DNA of 64,000 nucleotides from Nocardiopsis sp. FR4. GTDB taxonomy: Bacteria > Actinomycetota > Actinomycetes > Streptosporangiales > Streptosporangiaceae. The notes beneath the pieces were generated by a model. It saw only the letters and a list, made by a program, of their open reading frames with translations, was not told the origin of the DNA and searched no databases. Of this stretch, positions 46,928-56,338 are shown in pieces. The position numbers and the translations under genes were made by a program. The DNA lies in contig NZ_VWVV01000011.1 in NCBI RefSeq assembly GCF_009830945.1, positions 62,001 to 126,000 on the forward strand, read 5' to 3'. Within the stretch, counting starts at the first letter, position 1. Every line of letters begins with the position of its first letter.

Positions 46928-49828
46928 TCAGCCGGTGAAGGGGATCGTGAGCGAGGCGCCGCCGTCGGGCCCGGTCAGGACCCGTGAGGCCTGGTCGCCC
47001 AGGGCGCTCCACAGTTCGACGCGCACGGACCCGCCGTCCAGGTCGCCCAGGGAGCCCTCCTGGCCCGCCAGCCCCTGGCCGTGCGTGTACTCCTCCCAGC
47101 CGTCCAGGTCGTCGGTGGCGAAGTAGCGGTAGGTCTCCGTGCGGTCGTCGGTGCCGTCGCCGTCCAGGTCGTAGACGACGCGGACCTGGACCGCGTTGGC
47201 GACCCCGCGACCGGAGTCCACCGGCAGGGAGAAGGCGGTGCCGCCGCCGGTGAAGGAGCCGGTCAGACCGTCGGCGCGCAGGACCACCGGGTCCTGGGGA
47301 GGCTGGCCGTCCCGGTTGACGCCTCCGGCCGATGCCACGGAGATCTCCTCGTCGCCGCCGGGCGCGGTGTCCGAGAGCGCGGAGGGGGTCAGGTACAGAC
47401 GGCCGTCGCCGACGTCGCCGTTGCCCGGGCCGCCGCCGTCACCGCCGCCGGGGTCGCCCCCGCCGCCCTCGCCGGCGGTGGAGGCCAGGGAGCGCGGCTC
47501 CACGCGCAGTTCGACGCCGTCGGAGAAGGAGACGGTGACCGGCTCCGTGCCCGGGTTGAACGCGGTGTGGGTGCGGGTCCCGCCGTCGGAGAAGACCGCG
47601 TAGTGCGCCGTGTCGGCGGTGACGGAGGTGTCGACGGTGCCGACCTCGGCGAGTGTGGAGACCCACTGGTAGGTGTGCGGCTTGGACTCGCCGGCCTCCG
47701 GCTCGTAGTCGCGCCACTGCTCCTCGAACATGCGCAGGGCGTCGTCGCCGTCGGACAGGGCGCGGTGCTCCCAGTGGATGTCGCGCCAGATCTCGGGTTC
47801 GCGGCCCAGGCGTTCCACCAGGGACTGGTACATGGTCCCGGCGTGCTCGGGGTCGTGGCCCAGGTACAGCGACCCGGCGGTGATGGGCAGGTAGTTGATG
47901 CCGTAGTGCTCCTCGTCGCCGCCGTCCCACCAGATGCGGTAGTCGCCCCCGTCGCCCCACACCATGCCGACGACGTCGTGGTCGAAGTCCTCGGGGAAGG
48001 CGCTGGCGTCGGAGGGGGCGGTGCCCTCGTGGTCCTGCCAGTAGCGGGCGATGGCCGAGGCCTGCGTGGTGTGCAGGTACACGCCCAGGTCGCGCAGTTC
48101 CTCGTCGCCGGTCAGCGAGCCGAACAGCGCGGTGGCGGCGGCGAAGTGCATCCCCTCGGAGGAGGACTCCTGGTTGTTGCCCGCGGCGAACCCGGCGTGC
48201 CCGGAGGCCCAGCCGTGCCCCGCGTACGGGGAGAAGGAGCGCAGGCGCGGGAACATGGGGTCGTCGGGGTCGGTGGCGGCCACGTCCCGGATGAGCAGGC
48301 GGACCATGCCGCCCCAGGCGTCCTCCCGGGCCCAGGCGCTGTCGTAGCGCGCGATCACGGCGGCGGCGGAGACGAAGTAGCCGTAGTGGAAGTCGTGGTC
48401 GTTGAGCTCCTGGGCGGCGCCGAAGCTGTCGGGGAAGCCGAGCATGGTGCCCCACTCGGCGTTGTGGTGGAACTGGCGGTCGCCGCCCGCGCTCAGCCAC
48501 TCCTCCATACGCCCCCTGACCAGGTCCAGCAGCCGGTCGCGGGCCTCGGTGTGGCCGATGGAGTCGGCGATGGGCACGAGCTGGGCCAGGCGGCCCATGG
48601 CCTTGCCGTCCCAGTAGGTGTCGCCGGGTTCGGGGAAGAGCTCCTCCTCCGCCAGCACCTCGTCGATGAGCTGGCGCATGCGGTCGTGGTCGGCCTCCTC
48701 CACCGTGGGCAGGCTCGGCAGGATGCCCTGCGTGGTCAGCTCGGTGGTGAAGCTGTCGCCCTCGACCACCCGCATCCGTCCGCGCGGGGAGGCGTACGAC
48801 AGGTCGGTGAGGTCGGTGGTGGCGTTGTCCCACTGGTGGGGGTAGAGCGCCGTCAGCGCACCCTCGGCCCCCGCCTCGCGCGCCTCGGTCTCCAGGCGGT
48901 AGGTGCTGGTCAGGGTGGCGGCGGCCTCGTCGTAGTCGTACTCGACGACGGAGCCGGTGACGAAGGAGTGCGCGTAGGGGGCGAAGGTGTCCAGGTCCTC
49001 GGGGGAGGGCAGCACCGCGACGGAGTAGTGGCCGCCGTTCCCGGTGGCGGCGGTGAAGGTGTTCCCCGACCGGTTCCAGGGGGTGTCGGAGGGGGCGAAG
49101 AGGGCGTAGTGGCGCTCGTCGACGCTGGCGCCGACGACCGACCCGTCCTGGTGCCAGACCTCGGGCGGGGCGGAGAAGGTCACCTCGGCGTCGCCGCCGG
49201 TCTCGGCGTAGGCGAAGGGCAGGCCCTGCCCGAGGGTGACGCGCAGGGAGGCGCCGCCGCCCTCCCAGTGGGCGGTGACCGTCCAGTCGCCGCTGTCGGC
49301 CACGCGGGTGTCGGGGGAGTCGAGCCCGGCCGCGCCCAGGGACAGGTCGGCCCGGTGGGGGTACTCGTACTTCAGCCCGTCGGCGACGACCTGGTGGTCC
49401 TCGGGGTAGCCCATCTCCAGGCCGCCCGCGTGGGGACGGAAGCTGGCGGGGTGGGCGTACAGGTTCTCGCCGTAGGGGTTGTCGGGGTAGCGCTGGAAGA
49501 TCAGTGAGGACCACCACTCGTTGGTGGGGGCGGGGCCCTCGTAGTCGTCGGTGACCTTGGGGGAGACCGGGTTGCCGTTGAGGTCGGAGGGTCCGGAGGC
49601 ACCCGGGGGAAGGGTGTCGGTGTAGCCGCCGGAGCCCACGGGAACCGTCTGCGCGGCGACGGTCGTGGCGTCGACGCCGTCGCGGTCGGCGGTCAGGGTG
49701 GCCGCCGCGACCGCGAGCGCGGCGGCCGCGGCGAGGACGCCCGGGATCGCCGTCGCGCGTTTCCGGGCGGCCGGGGTGCGGGTGTGCCGGGCGCCCGGCC
49801 GTCTCCGTGGATGCTGCGGATGCTGCAT
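46928..49828 (-). CDS. Secreted glycoside hydrolase family 81 endo-1,3-beta-glucanase
   Basis: This 966-residue enzyme is predicted to hydrolyse beta-1,3-glucans such as those of fungal cell walls. The N-terminus is Arg-rich with a hydrophobic core at about 28-47, a typical actinomycete (possibly Tat/Sec) signal. The GH81 body runs to about 750, with landmarks PAPTNEWWSSLIFQRYPDNP, NDHDFHYGYFVSAAAVIARY and GHGWASGHAGFAAGNNQESS, the last holding the catalytic Glu. A Gly/Asp linker follows, then a C-terminal beta-rich domain of about 130 residues that may bind carbohydrate. ATG at 49828 has GAAAGG upstream. A CelR/CebR-type palindrome lies 47 bases upstream, predicting sugar-controlled expression. 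Confidence 0.93.
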   Translation of the reverse strand: MQHPQHPRRRPGARHTRTPAARKRATAIPGVLAAAAALAVAAATLTADRDGVDATTVAAQTVPVGSGGYTDTLPPGASGPSDLNGNPVSPKVTDDYEGPAPTNEWWSSLIFQRYPDNPYGENLYAHPASFRPHAGGLEMGYPEDHQVVADGLKYEYPHRADLSLGAAGLDSPDTRVADSGDWTVTAHWEGGGASLRVTLGQGLPFAYAETGGDAEVTFSAPPEVWHQDGSVVGASVDERHYALFAPSDTPWNRSGNTFTAATGNGGHYSVAVLPSPEDLDTFAPYAHSFVTGSVVEYDYDEAAATLTSTYRLETEAREAGAEGALTALYPHQWDNATTDLTDLSYASPRGRMRVVEGDSFTTELTTQGILPSLPTVEEADHDRMRQLIDEVLAEEELFPEPGDTYWDGKAMGRLAQLVPIADSIGHTEARDRLLDLVRGRMEEWLSAGGDRQFHHNAEWGTMLGFPDSFGAAQELNDHDFHYGYFVSAAAVIARYDSAWAREDAWGGMVRLLIRDVAATDPDDPMFPRLRSFSPYAGHGWASGHAGFAAGNNQESSSEGMHFAAATALFGSLTGDEELRDLGVYLHTTQASAIARYWQDHEGTAPSDASAFPEDFDHDVVGMVWGDGGDYRIWWDGGDEEHYGINYLPITAGSLYLGHDPEHAGTMYQSLVERLGREPEIWRDIHWEHRALSDGDDALRMFEEQWRDYEPEAGESKPHTYQWVSTLAEVGTVDTSVTADTAHYAVFSDGGTRTHTAFNPGTEPVTVSFSDGVELRVEPRSLASTAGEGGGGDPGGGDGGGPGNGDVGDGRLYLTPSALSDTAPGGDEEISVASAGGVNRDGQPPQDPVVLRADGLTGSFTGGGTAFSLPVDSGRGVANAVQVRVVYDLDGDGTDDRTETYRYFATDDLDGWEEYTHGQGLAGQEGSLGDLDGGSVRVELWSALGDQASRVLTGPDGGASLTIPFTG

Positions 49829-49874
49829 GGTGCGCCTTTCGCTCGTTCCGGAGGGGGATCGCCCCGGGTGTACG

Positions 49875-49886
49875 GGAGCGCTCCCA
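49875..49886. promoter_or_regulatory. CelR/CebR-type operator ahead of the GH81 glucanase
   Basis: The palindrome GGGAGCGCTCCC, flanked C...A, matches 13 of 14 bases of TGGGAGCGCTCCCA, the LacI-family CelR/CebR cellobiose-responsive site known in Thermobifida and Streptomyces. It ends 47 bases from the glucanase start, in the promoter zone. Confidence 0.85.
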
Positions 49887-49937
49887 GAGATGAGCCCTGG
49901 CGTTGAGTGTTCTTTCGGTTACGCATGAGCGCAATCC

Positions 49938-49957
49938 CGGAAACTGGAAAGTTTCCG
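49938..49957. promoter_or_regulatory. 20-bp inverted repeat CGGAAACT-GGAA-AGTTTCCG
   Basis: Perfect 8-bp arms flank a 4-base spacer, 110 bases upstream of the glucanase and 121 upstream of the helicase gene. It contains a GAAAGTTTC core like the GAAANTTTC sites of actinomycete glycosidase regulators. It could control either divergent gene; the glucanase is more likely. Confidence 0.5.
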
Positions 49958-50077
49958 TTCTGTTACCCCGGTTGCCCTGTGCACCTTTCGGGCCCTCGGT
50001 CGGTACCGGCCGGAGGACCCGGACCGGGCCTGTGGACAACCGCTCCGCGGTCTCCCCGCTCTGGTACCAAGGGACGT

Positions 50078-52276
50078 ATGGCCACACCCATCCCTGACCA
50101 CACCACCTCCGACACCTCCGCCGACCCCTCGGGAACCCCCTCCGGGGCCGACGGCGCGCTGCGTGAGCGGGCCGAGGCTCACCTGCGCGCCCTGGCGGGC
50201 GACTCCGCCCGGTTGCGCGAGGACCAGTGGACCGCCATCCACGCCCTGGTCGCCGGGCACCGCAGAGCCCTGGTCGTCCAGCGCACCGGCTGGGGCAAGT
50301 CGGCGGTGTACTTCGTGGCCACGGCCCTGCTGCGCACGGAGGGCGCGGGCCCCACCGTCATCGTCTCCCCGCTGCTGGCGCTGATGCGCAACCAGATCGC
50401 CGCCGCAGAGCGCGCGGGCATCCACGCGCGCACCATCAACAGCTCCAACACCACCGACTGGGAGGCCGCCTACGCCGACGTGGCGGCGGGCCGGGTCGAC
50501 GTGCTCCTGGTGAGCCCCGAGCGCCTCAACAACCCCGAGTTCCGCGACCGGGTCCTGCCCGAGCTGGCCTCCGGGGCGGGGCTGGTGGTCATCGACGAGG
50601 CCCACTGCGTCTCCGACTGGGGCCACGACTTCCGGCCCGACTACCGGCGCATCCGCTCCCTGCTGCACGACCTGCCCGTGGGCGTCCCGGTGCTGGCCAC
50701 CACCGCCACCGCCAACGAGCGGGTCACCCGCGACGTCGCCGAACAGCTCAGGGCGGGCGCCGAGCGTGAGGAGACCCTGGTGCTGCGCGGCTCCCTGGAG
50801 CGCGAGAGCCTGCGCCTGGCCGTGGCCCGGCTCCCCGACTCCACCGCCCGGCTCAGCTGGCTGGCCGAGCACCTGCCCAAGATCCAGGGGTCGGGCATCG
50901 TCTACACGCTCACGGTCAGCGCCGCCCAGGAGACCGCGCGCTTTCTGGCCGAGCAGGGCATGGAGGTACGGGCCTACACCGGGCAGACCGACCCCGACGA
51001 GCGCCGCGAGGCCGAGGACGACCTGCTCGCCAACCGGGTCAAGGCCCTGGTCGCCACCAGCGCCCTGGGCATGGGCTTCGACAAGCCCGACCTGGGCTTC
51101 GTGGTCCACCTGGGCGCGCCGCAGTCCCCGATCTCCTACTACCAGCAGGTCGGCCGCGCCGGACGCGGTGTGCGCAGGGCCGAGGCGGTGCTGCTGCCGG
51201 GGCGCGAGGACACCCAGATCTGGGAGTACTTCGCCGGGCTGTCCTTCCCGCCCGAGCAGACCGTGCGCCAGACCCTGGAGGTGCTCGCCTCCGCGGACCG
51301 CCCGCTCACGGTCGCGCACCTGGAGACCCGGGTGGACCTGCGCCGCACCCGCCTGGAGCAGATGCTCAAGGTGCTGGACGTGGACGGCGCCGTCCGCCGG
51401 GTCCGCGGCGGCTGGGAGGCCACCGGCCGGCCCTGGACCTACGACGCCGAGCGCTACGCGGCCGTCAGCCGGGCGCGCGAGAGCGAGCAGCGCGCCATGC
51501 TCGACTACCTCGACCTCGACAGCTGCCGGATGGAGTTCCTGCGCCGCCAGCTCGACGACCCCGAGGCGGCTCCCTGCGGGCGCTGCGACGTGTGCACGGG
51601 GGAGTACTGGCCCACCGACGTCGACCCCGCCCGGCGCGAGGCCGCCGCCGAGCACCTGGACCGTCCCGGCACGCCGATCGCCCCCCGCCGCCAGTGGCCG
51701 ACCGGCATGGCCGCCCTGGGCGTGGACCTGTCCGGCAGGATCCGGGAGGACCTGCGGGCCGGGGAGGGGCGCGCCCTGGGCCGCCTCACCGACATCGGCT
51801 GGGGCAACGAGCTGCGCCGGGTCCTGGCCTCCGACGCCCCCGACGCGCCGGTGGACGACCGCCTGCTCCAGGGGGTGGTGCGGGTGCTGGCGGCCTGGGA
51901 CTGGGAGCGGCGCCCCGTCGGGGTGGTGGCGATGCCCTCGCTCACCCGACCCCGCATGATCACCGACCTGGCCGCCCGGCTGGCCCGCCTCGGACGGCTC
52001 GAACCCCTGGGGGCGCTGGAGTACCGCACTGAGCGCGGGACCGGTGCCCGTCGGCACAACAGCGCCCTGCGCCTGGAGCAGGTGTACACCGCGTTGACGG
52101 TGGGGGAGGAGCTGAGCGCGCGCCTGGCCGCCCTGCGGGAGCGCACGCCCGGGCCGGTGCTGCTGGTCGACGACTATGCCGACACCGGCTGGACCCTCGC
52201 CGTGGGTGCGGCGCTGCTGCGCCGGGCGGGGGCTTCGGAGGTGCTGCCGTTGACGCTGGCCACCACCGGGGGCTGA
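50078..52276 (+). CDS. RecQ-type ATP-dependent DNA helicase with C-terminal phosphoribosyltransferase-like domain
   Basis: This 732-residue SF2 helicase has motif I GWGKS at 71-75 (Gly-Trp-Gly in place of the usual TGxGKS), DEAH at 173-176, and motif VI in YYQQVGRAGRG near 360. A RecQ-type zinc cluster uses Cys483, Cys500, Cys503 and Cys506. After a winged-helix-like segment the last 60 residues carry VLLVDDYADTG at 694-704, a typical PRPP-binding loop of type I phosphoribosyltransferases (ComF-like). The ATG at 50078 is the first good start. The PRT tail is not part of standard RecQ or its HRDC domain; it may be a nucleotide-binding regulatory module. It probably acts in DNA repair. Confidence 0.9.
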   Translation: MATPIPDHTTSDTSADPSGTPSGADGALRERAEAHLRALAGDSARLREDQWTAIHALVAGHRRALVVQRTGWGKSAVYFVATALLRTEGAGPTVIVSPLLALMRNQIAAAERAGIHARTINSSNTTDWEAAYADVAAGRVDVLLVSPERLNNPEFRDRVLPELASGAGLVVIDEAHCVSDWGHDFRPDYRRIRSLLHDLPVGVPVLATTATANERVTRDVAEQLRAGAEREETLVLRGSLERESLRLAVARLPDSTARLSWLAEHLPKIQGSGIVYTLTVSAAQETARFLAEQGMEVRAYTGQTDPDERREAEDDLLANRVKALVATSALGMGFDKPDLGFVVHLGAPQSPISYYQQVGRAGRGVRRAEAVLLPGREDTQIWEYFAGLSFPPEQTVRQTLEVLASADRPLTVAHLETRVDLRRTRLEQMLKVLDVDGAVRRVRGGWEATGRPWTYDAERYAAVSRARESEQRAMLDYLDLDSCRMEFLRRQLDDPEAAPCGRCDVCTGEYWPTDVDPARREAAAEHLDRPGTPIAPRRQWPTGMAALGVDLSGRIREDLRAGEGRALGRLTDIGWGNELRRVLASDAPDAPVDDRLLQGVVRVLAAWDWERRPVGVVAMPSLTRPRMITDLAARLARLGRLEPLGALEYRTERGTGARRHNSALRLEQVYTALTVGEELSARLAALRERTPGPVLLVDDYADTGWTLAVGAALLRRAGASEVLPLTLATTGG

Positions 52277-52294
52277 GCGGAGCCCTCCGGGCGG

Positions 52295-53239
52295 CTAGCG
52301 GATACGCTGGCCTCTCGGGGCGCCCCGGCGGACGGGCTGGCCGTCACCCAGGTCCGGCCGGGCGCCGGGCTGGTGCAGGGCCCGCGCCGCCAGGCGGTGC
52401 GCCCGCCCCAGGGCCTCCTTGGGGTGGCGTCCCAGCAGCCACGCGGGCAGGAAACCGGCGATGAACGCGTCGCCCGCGCCCACCGAACCCGGGGAGGGCT
52501 CCACCGGCTCGGCGGGGGCGGTCACACACTCCTCGCGGGTCTTGGAGGCCCACAGGCCGCCCTGCTCGCCCAGCTTGAGCACCACGTTCGGGTACCAGGC
52601 GGTGAGCACCTTGGCCGCGGCCTCGGGTTCGTCCCGGCCGGTCAGCACCCGGGCCTGGTCCATGTTGGCGAACAGCAGCCGCGCGCCCTGCGTCCAGTCC
52701 AGGAAGTTCTCCGCGCCCGCCCGCTCCAGCGGCGCGTGCGAGCCGCCGTCCACGGAGATCGACATACCGCTCTCGCGGGCCATGCGCAGCGCGACCCGCC
52801 CGGCGCGCCGGGAGTCGGGGTTGATGAGCGTGTACCCGGACACGTGCAGGTGCCCGTCCGGGCCGAACACGTCGCGGGGCAGGTCCTCTGGCTGGAGCCG
52901 GGCGTTGGCCCCGGGATCGCTCAGCATCGTCCGGTCGCCCTTGTGCGTGATCATCACCACGCAGGTGCCGGTGGGGCGCTCGGGGTCCATCACCATGCGC
53001 GAGTCCAGGCCGTAGCCCATGAGCTCCATCTCGCGGGTGCGCCCGGTGATGTCGGAGCCGCGACGGCCCACGAACGTGGTGTCGGTGCCCTCCACGGCCA
53101 GCCACGAGGCGATGTTCGCACCGGAACCACCGCCGTACATGATCACGGACGCCGGAGTGTCGCTGCCGCGGGCCAACGGGTGGAACGCGCGCGCGACGGC
53201 GTCGGTCATCAGGTCACCGATCACGACCACTCGTGTCAT
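52295..53239 (-). CDS. PfkB family carbohydrate kinase
   Basis: This 314-residue ribokinase/fructokinase-family protein phosphorylates a sugar or nucleoside. The substrate-side motif is GGGSGANIASWLA near 36-48, and the signature with catalytic Asp is GSVGAGDAFIAGFLPAWLLG near residue 250. The C-terminal 35 residues are Arg/Pro-rich. I start at ATG 53239 (MTRVVVIGD); an in-frame GTG at 53251 adds four residues and neither has a strong Shine-Dalgarno. It is convergent with the helicase gene. Substrate unknown. Confidence 0.88.
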   Translation of the reverse strand: MTRVVVIGDLMTDAVARAFHPLARGSDTPASVIMYGGGSGANIASWLAVEGTDTTFVGRRGSDITGRTREMELMGYGLDSRMVMDPERPTGTCVVMITHKGDRTMLSDPGANARLQPEDLPRDVFGPDGHLHVSGYTLINPDSRRAGRVALRMARESGMSISVDGGSHAPLERAGAENFLDWTQGARLLFANMDQARVLTGRDEPEAAAKVLTAWYPNVVLKLGEQGGLWASKTREECVTAPAEPVEPSPGSVGAGDAFIAGFLPAWLLGRHPKEALGRAHRLAARALHQPGARPDLGDGQPVRRGAPRGQRIR

Positions 53240-53549
53240 TTCGCCAGCCACCGCCGAGGGTTATGAGATTCCGTGCTCGCATGACGTTAACAGGTGAACC
53301 GTCAGCGGCGTGTAACGAAGTGACGGCGCCCAGGCCACACGGAACCCAACACGCGACCTGACACGGTGCCAACCGGGACCGCGGTCCGCGGCGGGACCGA
53401 ACCCTCCGGCGCGCCCGGTCCCCCGTGACCGGCCAGCTCCGGGCCGGGGCGACGGAGGTGACACGCCGTGCGCCGTCCGAGGTGGGGATTTCGCCGCGCC
53501 CGCGCGGAATTTCTCCTGATTCGGTCGTTTGTCGTCTAGTCTCGCAGTC
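53240..53549. other. 310-bp divergent promoter region
   Basis: No gene is supported between the PfkB kinase and the GNAT/CoA-ligase fusion. CATAAC at about 53259-53264 (minus strand) may be the kinase -10 box, and TAGTCT at 53537-53542 is the probable -10 of the fusion gene. No clear operator was seen. Confidence 0.45.
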
Positions 53550-56270
53550 GTGCAGTCCTACCCGAACCACTGGGAAGCCGACGTCGTCCTGACCGACGGA
53601 GGCACCGCGCACCTGCGCCCCATCACCCCCGAAGACGCCGACCTCCTCCGCGAGTTCCACGCCCGGCTCTCCCCGGAGACGATCTACTACCGGTTCTTCG
53701 CGCCCTATCCGAAGCTCTCCGACCGCGACGTCAAACGCTTTACCAACGTCGACTACGAGGACCGCGTGGCGCTGGTCGCCACCATCTCCGACTCCCTCGT
53801 CGCGGTGGTGCGCTACGACAAGGTGGCGCCGGAGGAGGCCGAGGTCGCCTTCGTGGTGGAGGACGCCCACCAGGGCCGCGGCCTGGCCTCGGTGCTGCTG
53901 GAGCACATCGGCGCGGCCGCCCGCGAACGGGGCGTGCGCCGCTTCATCGCCGACGTGCTGCCCGAGAACCGCCGGATGATCAACGTCTTCCGCGAGGCCG
54001 GGTACACCGCGCAGCAGACCTTCGACGAGGGCGTCATCCGCCTCACCCTGGACCTGCAGCCCACCGACGACTCCACCGAGGTCATGCGGGCCCGCGAGCA
54101 GCGCGCGGAGTCGCGTTCCATCGCCCGCCTGCTCTTCCCGAACTCGGTCGCGGTCATCGGCGCCAGCCGTACGGCGCACACCATCGGACAGACCGCCCTG
54201 CGCAACCTCCTGGGCGGGGAGTTCCAGGGTCCCGTCTACCCGGTCCACCCCGAGGCCAAGGCGGTCGTGGGCGTGCGCGCCTACCCCTCGGTCCTGGACA
54301 TCCCCGACCAGGTCGACCTCGCCGTCGTGGCGGTGCGCGCCGACATGGTGGTCGACGTGGTGGAGCAGTGCGCGGAGAAGGGCGTGCACGGCCTCATCGT
54401 GGTCAGCTCCGGGTTCGGCGAGACCGGCCCCGAGGGCCGCGCCCGCCAGGACGAGCTGGTGCGCACCGCGCGCGCAGCCGGGATGCGCGTGGTCGGCCCC
54501 AACTGCCTGGGCATCGCCAACACCGACCCCGCCGTCTCGCTCAACGCCACCCTGTCCCCGGACCTGCCGCCCACCGGCACGATCGGCTTCTTCTCCCAGT
54601 CCGGCGCCCTGGGCCGGGCCATCCTCCAGCGCGTCGCCGAACGCGGGATGGGCCTGTCCACCTTCGTCTCGGCGGGCAACCGCGCGGACGTGTCCGGCAA
54701 CGACCTCATGCAGTACTGGCAGGAGGACCCGGCCACCGAGGTCGTCCTGCAGTACCTGGAGTCGCTGGGCAACCCGCGCAAGTTCACCCGCCTGGCCCGC
54801 CGCCTGGCCAAGCAGAAGCCCGTCGTGGCGGTGCGCAGCGGCGGATCGGCGCACACCACCCCCACCGGCCACGCCGCGGGAGGGCTCTCCCTGCCCGACT
54901 ACGCGGTCACCTCCCTGTTCCAGCAGGCCGGGGTGGTGCGGGTGGACGACATCACGCAGATGTTCGACGCAGCGCAGGTCTTCGCCTACCAGCCGCTGCC
55001 CCAGGGACCGCGCGTGGGCGTCATCGGCAACTCCGACTCCCTGGAGCTGCTGGTCAAGGACGCGGCCGTGCGCCAGGGGCTCAAGCCGCACGACCCCGTC
55101 AACCTGGGGCCGCAGGCCACCGCCGAGGACTTCGACCGCGCCCTGGAGGCCGCGCTGGCCGACGAGGACGTGCACTCGGTCGTGGTCGTGTTCGTCCCCG
55201 CGCTGCACCCCATCTCCGACGACGTCGCCCGGGTGCTGCGGGCCCGCTCCCTGGGGTCGGCCAAGCCCATCGTCACCACCTATCTGGCCCGGCAGGGCGT
55301 CCCCGAGGAACTGCGTCACGTGGGCGAGCGCGGCCAGACGCTGCGCGGGTCGGTGCCCTCCTACCCCTCGCCCGAGGACGCGGTGCGCGCCCTGGCCTAC
55401 GCCACCCGCTACGCCCAGTGGCGCGACCGCAAGCCCGGACGCCACCCCGAACTCCCCGACATCGACCGGGCCCGCGCCCGCGCCACCATCACCCGGGCGC
55501 TCAAGAGCGCCGCGCCCACGCCGGAGGAGATCGCCTGGTTCGGCGGGGAGCGGCGCTACGACGAGGAGACCGCGATCTCCGGGGAGGACGCCCGCGAACT
55601 GCTGTCCTGCTACGGCATCACCGCCTACCCCGACATCCCGGTCACCTCCGAGGAGGAGGCCGTGGTGGCCGCCGGCGAACTGGGCTACCCGGCGGTGGTC
55701 AAGGCCGACTCGCCCGACCTGCGCCTGCGCGCGGGCGGAACGTTCGTGCGCGCCGACCTGCGCACGCCCGAGGACGTGCGCAGCGCCTACGCCTCCCTGC
55801 ACGACCGCTTCGGGGAGGAGGCCACGCTGGTCGTGCAGCGCATGGTCGCCCCCGGAGTGCCCACGGTCATCCGGGCCGGTGACAACCAGTCCTTCGGCTC
55901 GGTGGTCTCCTTCGGGCTGGCGGACGTGACCGCCGAGCTGCTCGACGACCGGTCCTTCCGCCTGGCGCCGCTCACCGACGTGGACGCCGCCGACCTCATC
56001 CACGCCGTGCGCGCCGCCCCGCTGCTGTTCGGTCTGCCCGCGGGCGCCACCTCGCTGGCCGAGCAGCCCAACGTCGAGGCGCTGGAGGAACTCCTCATCC
56101 GGGTGTCGCGCCTGGTGGAGGCCTTCCCCGAGATCGGCTACATCGACCTCGACCCGGTCCTGGTCAACGCCACCGGCGCCCACGTGCTGGGTGCCCGCAT
56201 GTGGCTGCGCGAGGCCCCCGACGTGCGGCCCGACGCCGGTCCGCGGAGGCTGCGCGGGGTGACGTTCTGA
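53550..56270 (+). CDS. GNAT acetyltransferase fused to acyl-CoA synthetase (ADP-forming)-like domains
   Basis: This 906-residue fusion starts with a GNAT domain at about 1-170 (acetyl-CoA loop HQGRGLASVLLEH near 108-120). A CoA-binding domain follows (LFPNSVAVIGASR near 190), then succinyl-CoA-ligase-like domains to about 460 and an ATP-grasp domain at about 670-900. The layout is that of Pat/PatZ-type protein lysine acetyltransferases with the GNAT domain at the N-terminus, which acetylate and silence acetyl-CoA synthetase. The ligase part is usually catalytically dead and senses acyl-CoA. The longest frame starts with TTG at 53529; I choose GTG 53550 because TAGTCT ends 7 bases before it and there is no Shine-Dalgarno. 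Confidence 0.92.
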   Translation: MQSYPNHWEADVVLTDGGTAHLRPITPEDADLLREFHARLSPETIYYRFFAPYPKLSDRDVKRFTNVDYEDRVALVATISDSLVAVVRYDKVAPEEAEVAFVVEDAHQGRGLASVLLEHIGAAARERGVRRFIADVLPENRRMINVFREAGYTAQQTFDEGVIRLTLDLQPTDDSTEVMRAREQRAESRSIARLLFPNSVAVIGASRTAHTIGQTALRNLLGGEFQGPVYPVHPEAKAVVGVRAYPSVLDIPDQVDLAVVAVRADMVVDVVEQCAEKGVHGLIVVSSGFGETGPEGRARQDELVRTARAAGMRVVGPNCLGIANTDPAVSLNATLSPDLPPTGTIGFFSQSGALGRAILQRVAERGMGLSTFVSAGNRADVSGNDLMQYWQEDPATEVVLQYLESLGNPRKFTRLARRLAKQKPVVAVRSGGSAHTTPTGHAAGGLSLPDYAVTSLFQQAGVVRVDDITQMFDAAQVFAYQPLPQGPRVGVIGNSDSLELLVKDAAVRQGLKPHDPVNLGPQATAEDFDRALEAALADEDVHSVVVVFVPALHPISDDVARVLRARSLGSAKPIVTTYLARQGVPEELRHVGERGQTLRGSVPSYPSPEDAVRALAYATRYAQWRDRKPGRHPELPDIDRARARATITRALKSAAPTPEEIAWFGGERRYDEETAISGEDARELLSCYGITAYPDIPVTSEEEAVVAAGELGYPAVVKADSPDLRLRAGGTFVRADLRTPEDVRSAYASLHDRFGEEATLVVQRMVAPGVPTVIRAGDNQSFGSVVSFGLADVTAELLDDRSFRLAPLTDVDAADLIHAVRAAPLLFGLPAGATSLAEQPNVEALEELLIRVSRLVEAFPEIGYIDLDPVLVNATGAHVLGARMWLREAPDVRPDAGPRRLRGVTF

Positions 56271-56338
56271 CCATGGGATGGACGTCCCGTTTCACCTCCC
56301 GGTCGCGAACCGTCACGGGAAGGGGGCAGGATAGGGGT

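Noticed and set aside
43728..47126. 1132-codon plus-strand open frame opposite carbonic anhydrase and parC
   Set aside because: Antisense shadow. ParC and carbonic anhydrase motifs are on the minus strand.
53214..56183. 989-codon minus-strand open frame opposite the GNAT fusion
   Set aside because: Antisense shadow of a multidomain gene with recognised motifs; composition typical of noise.
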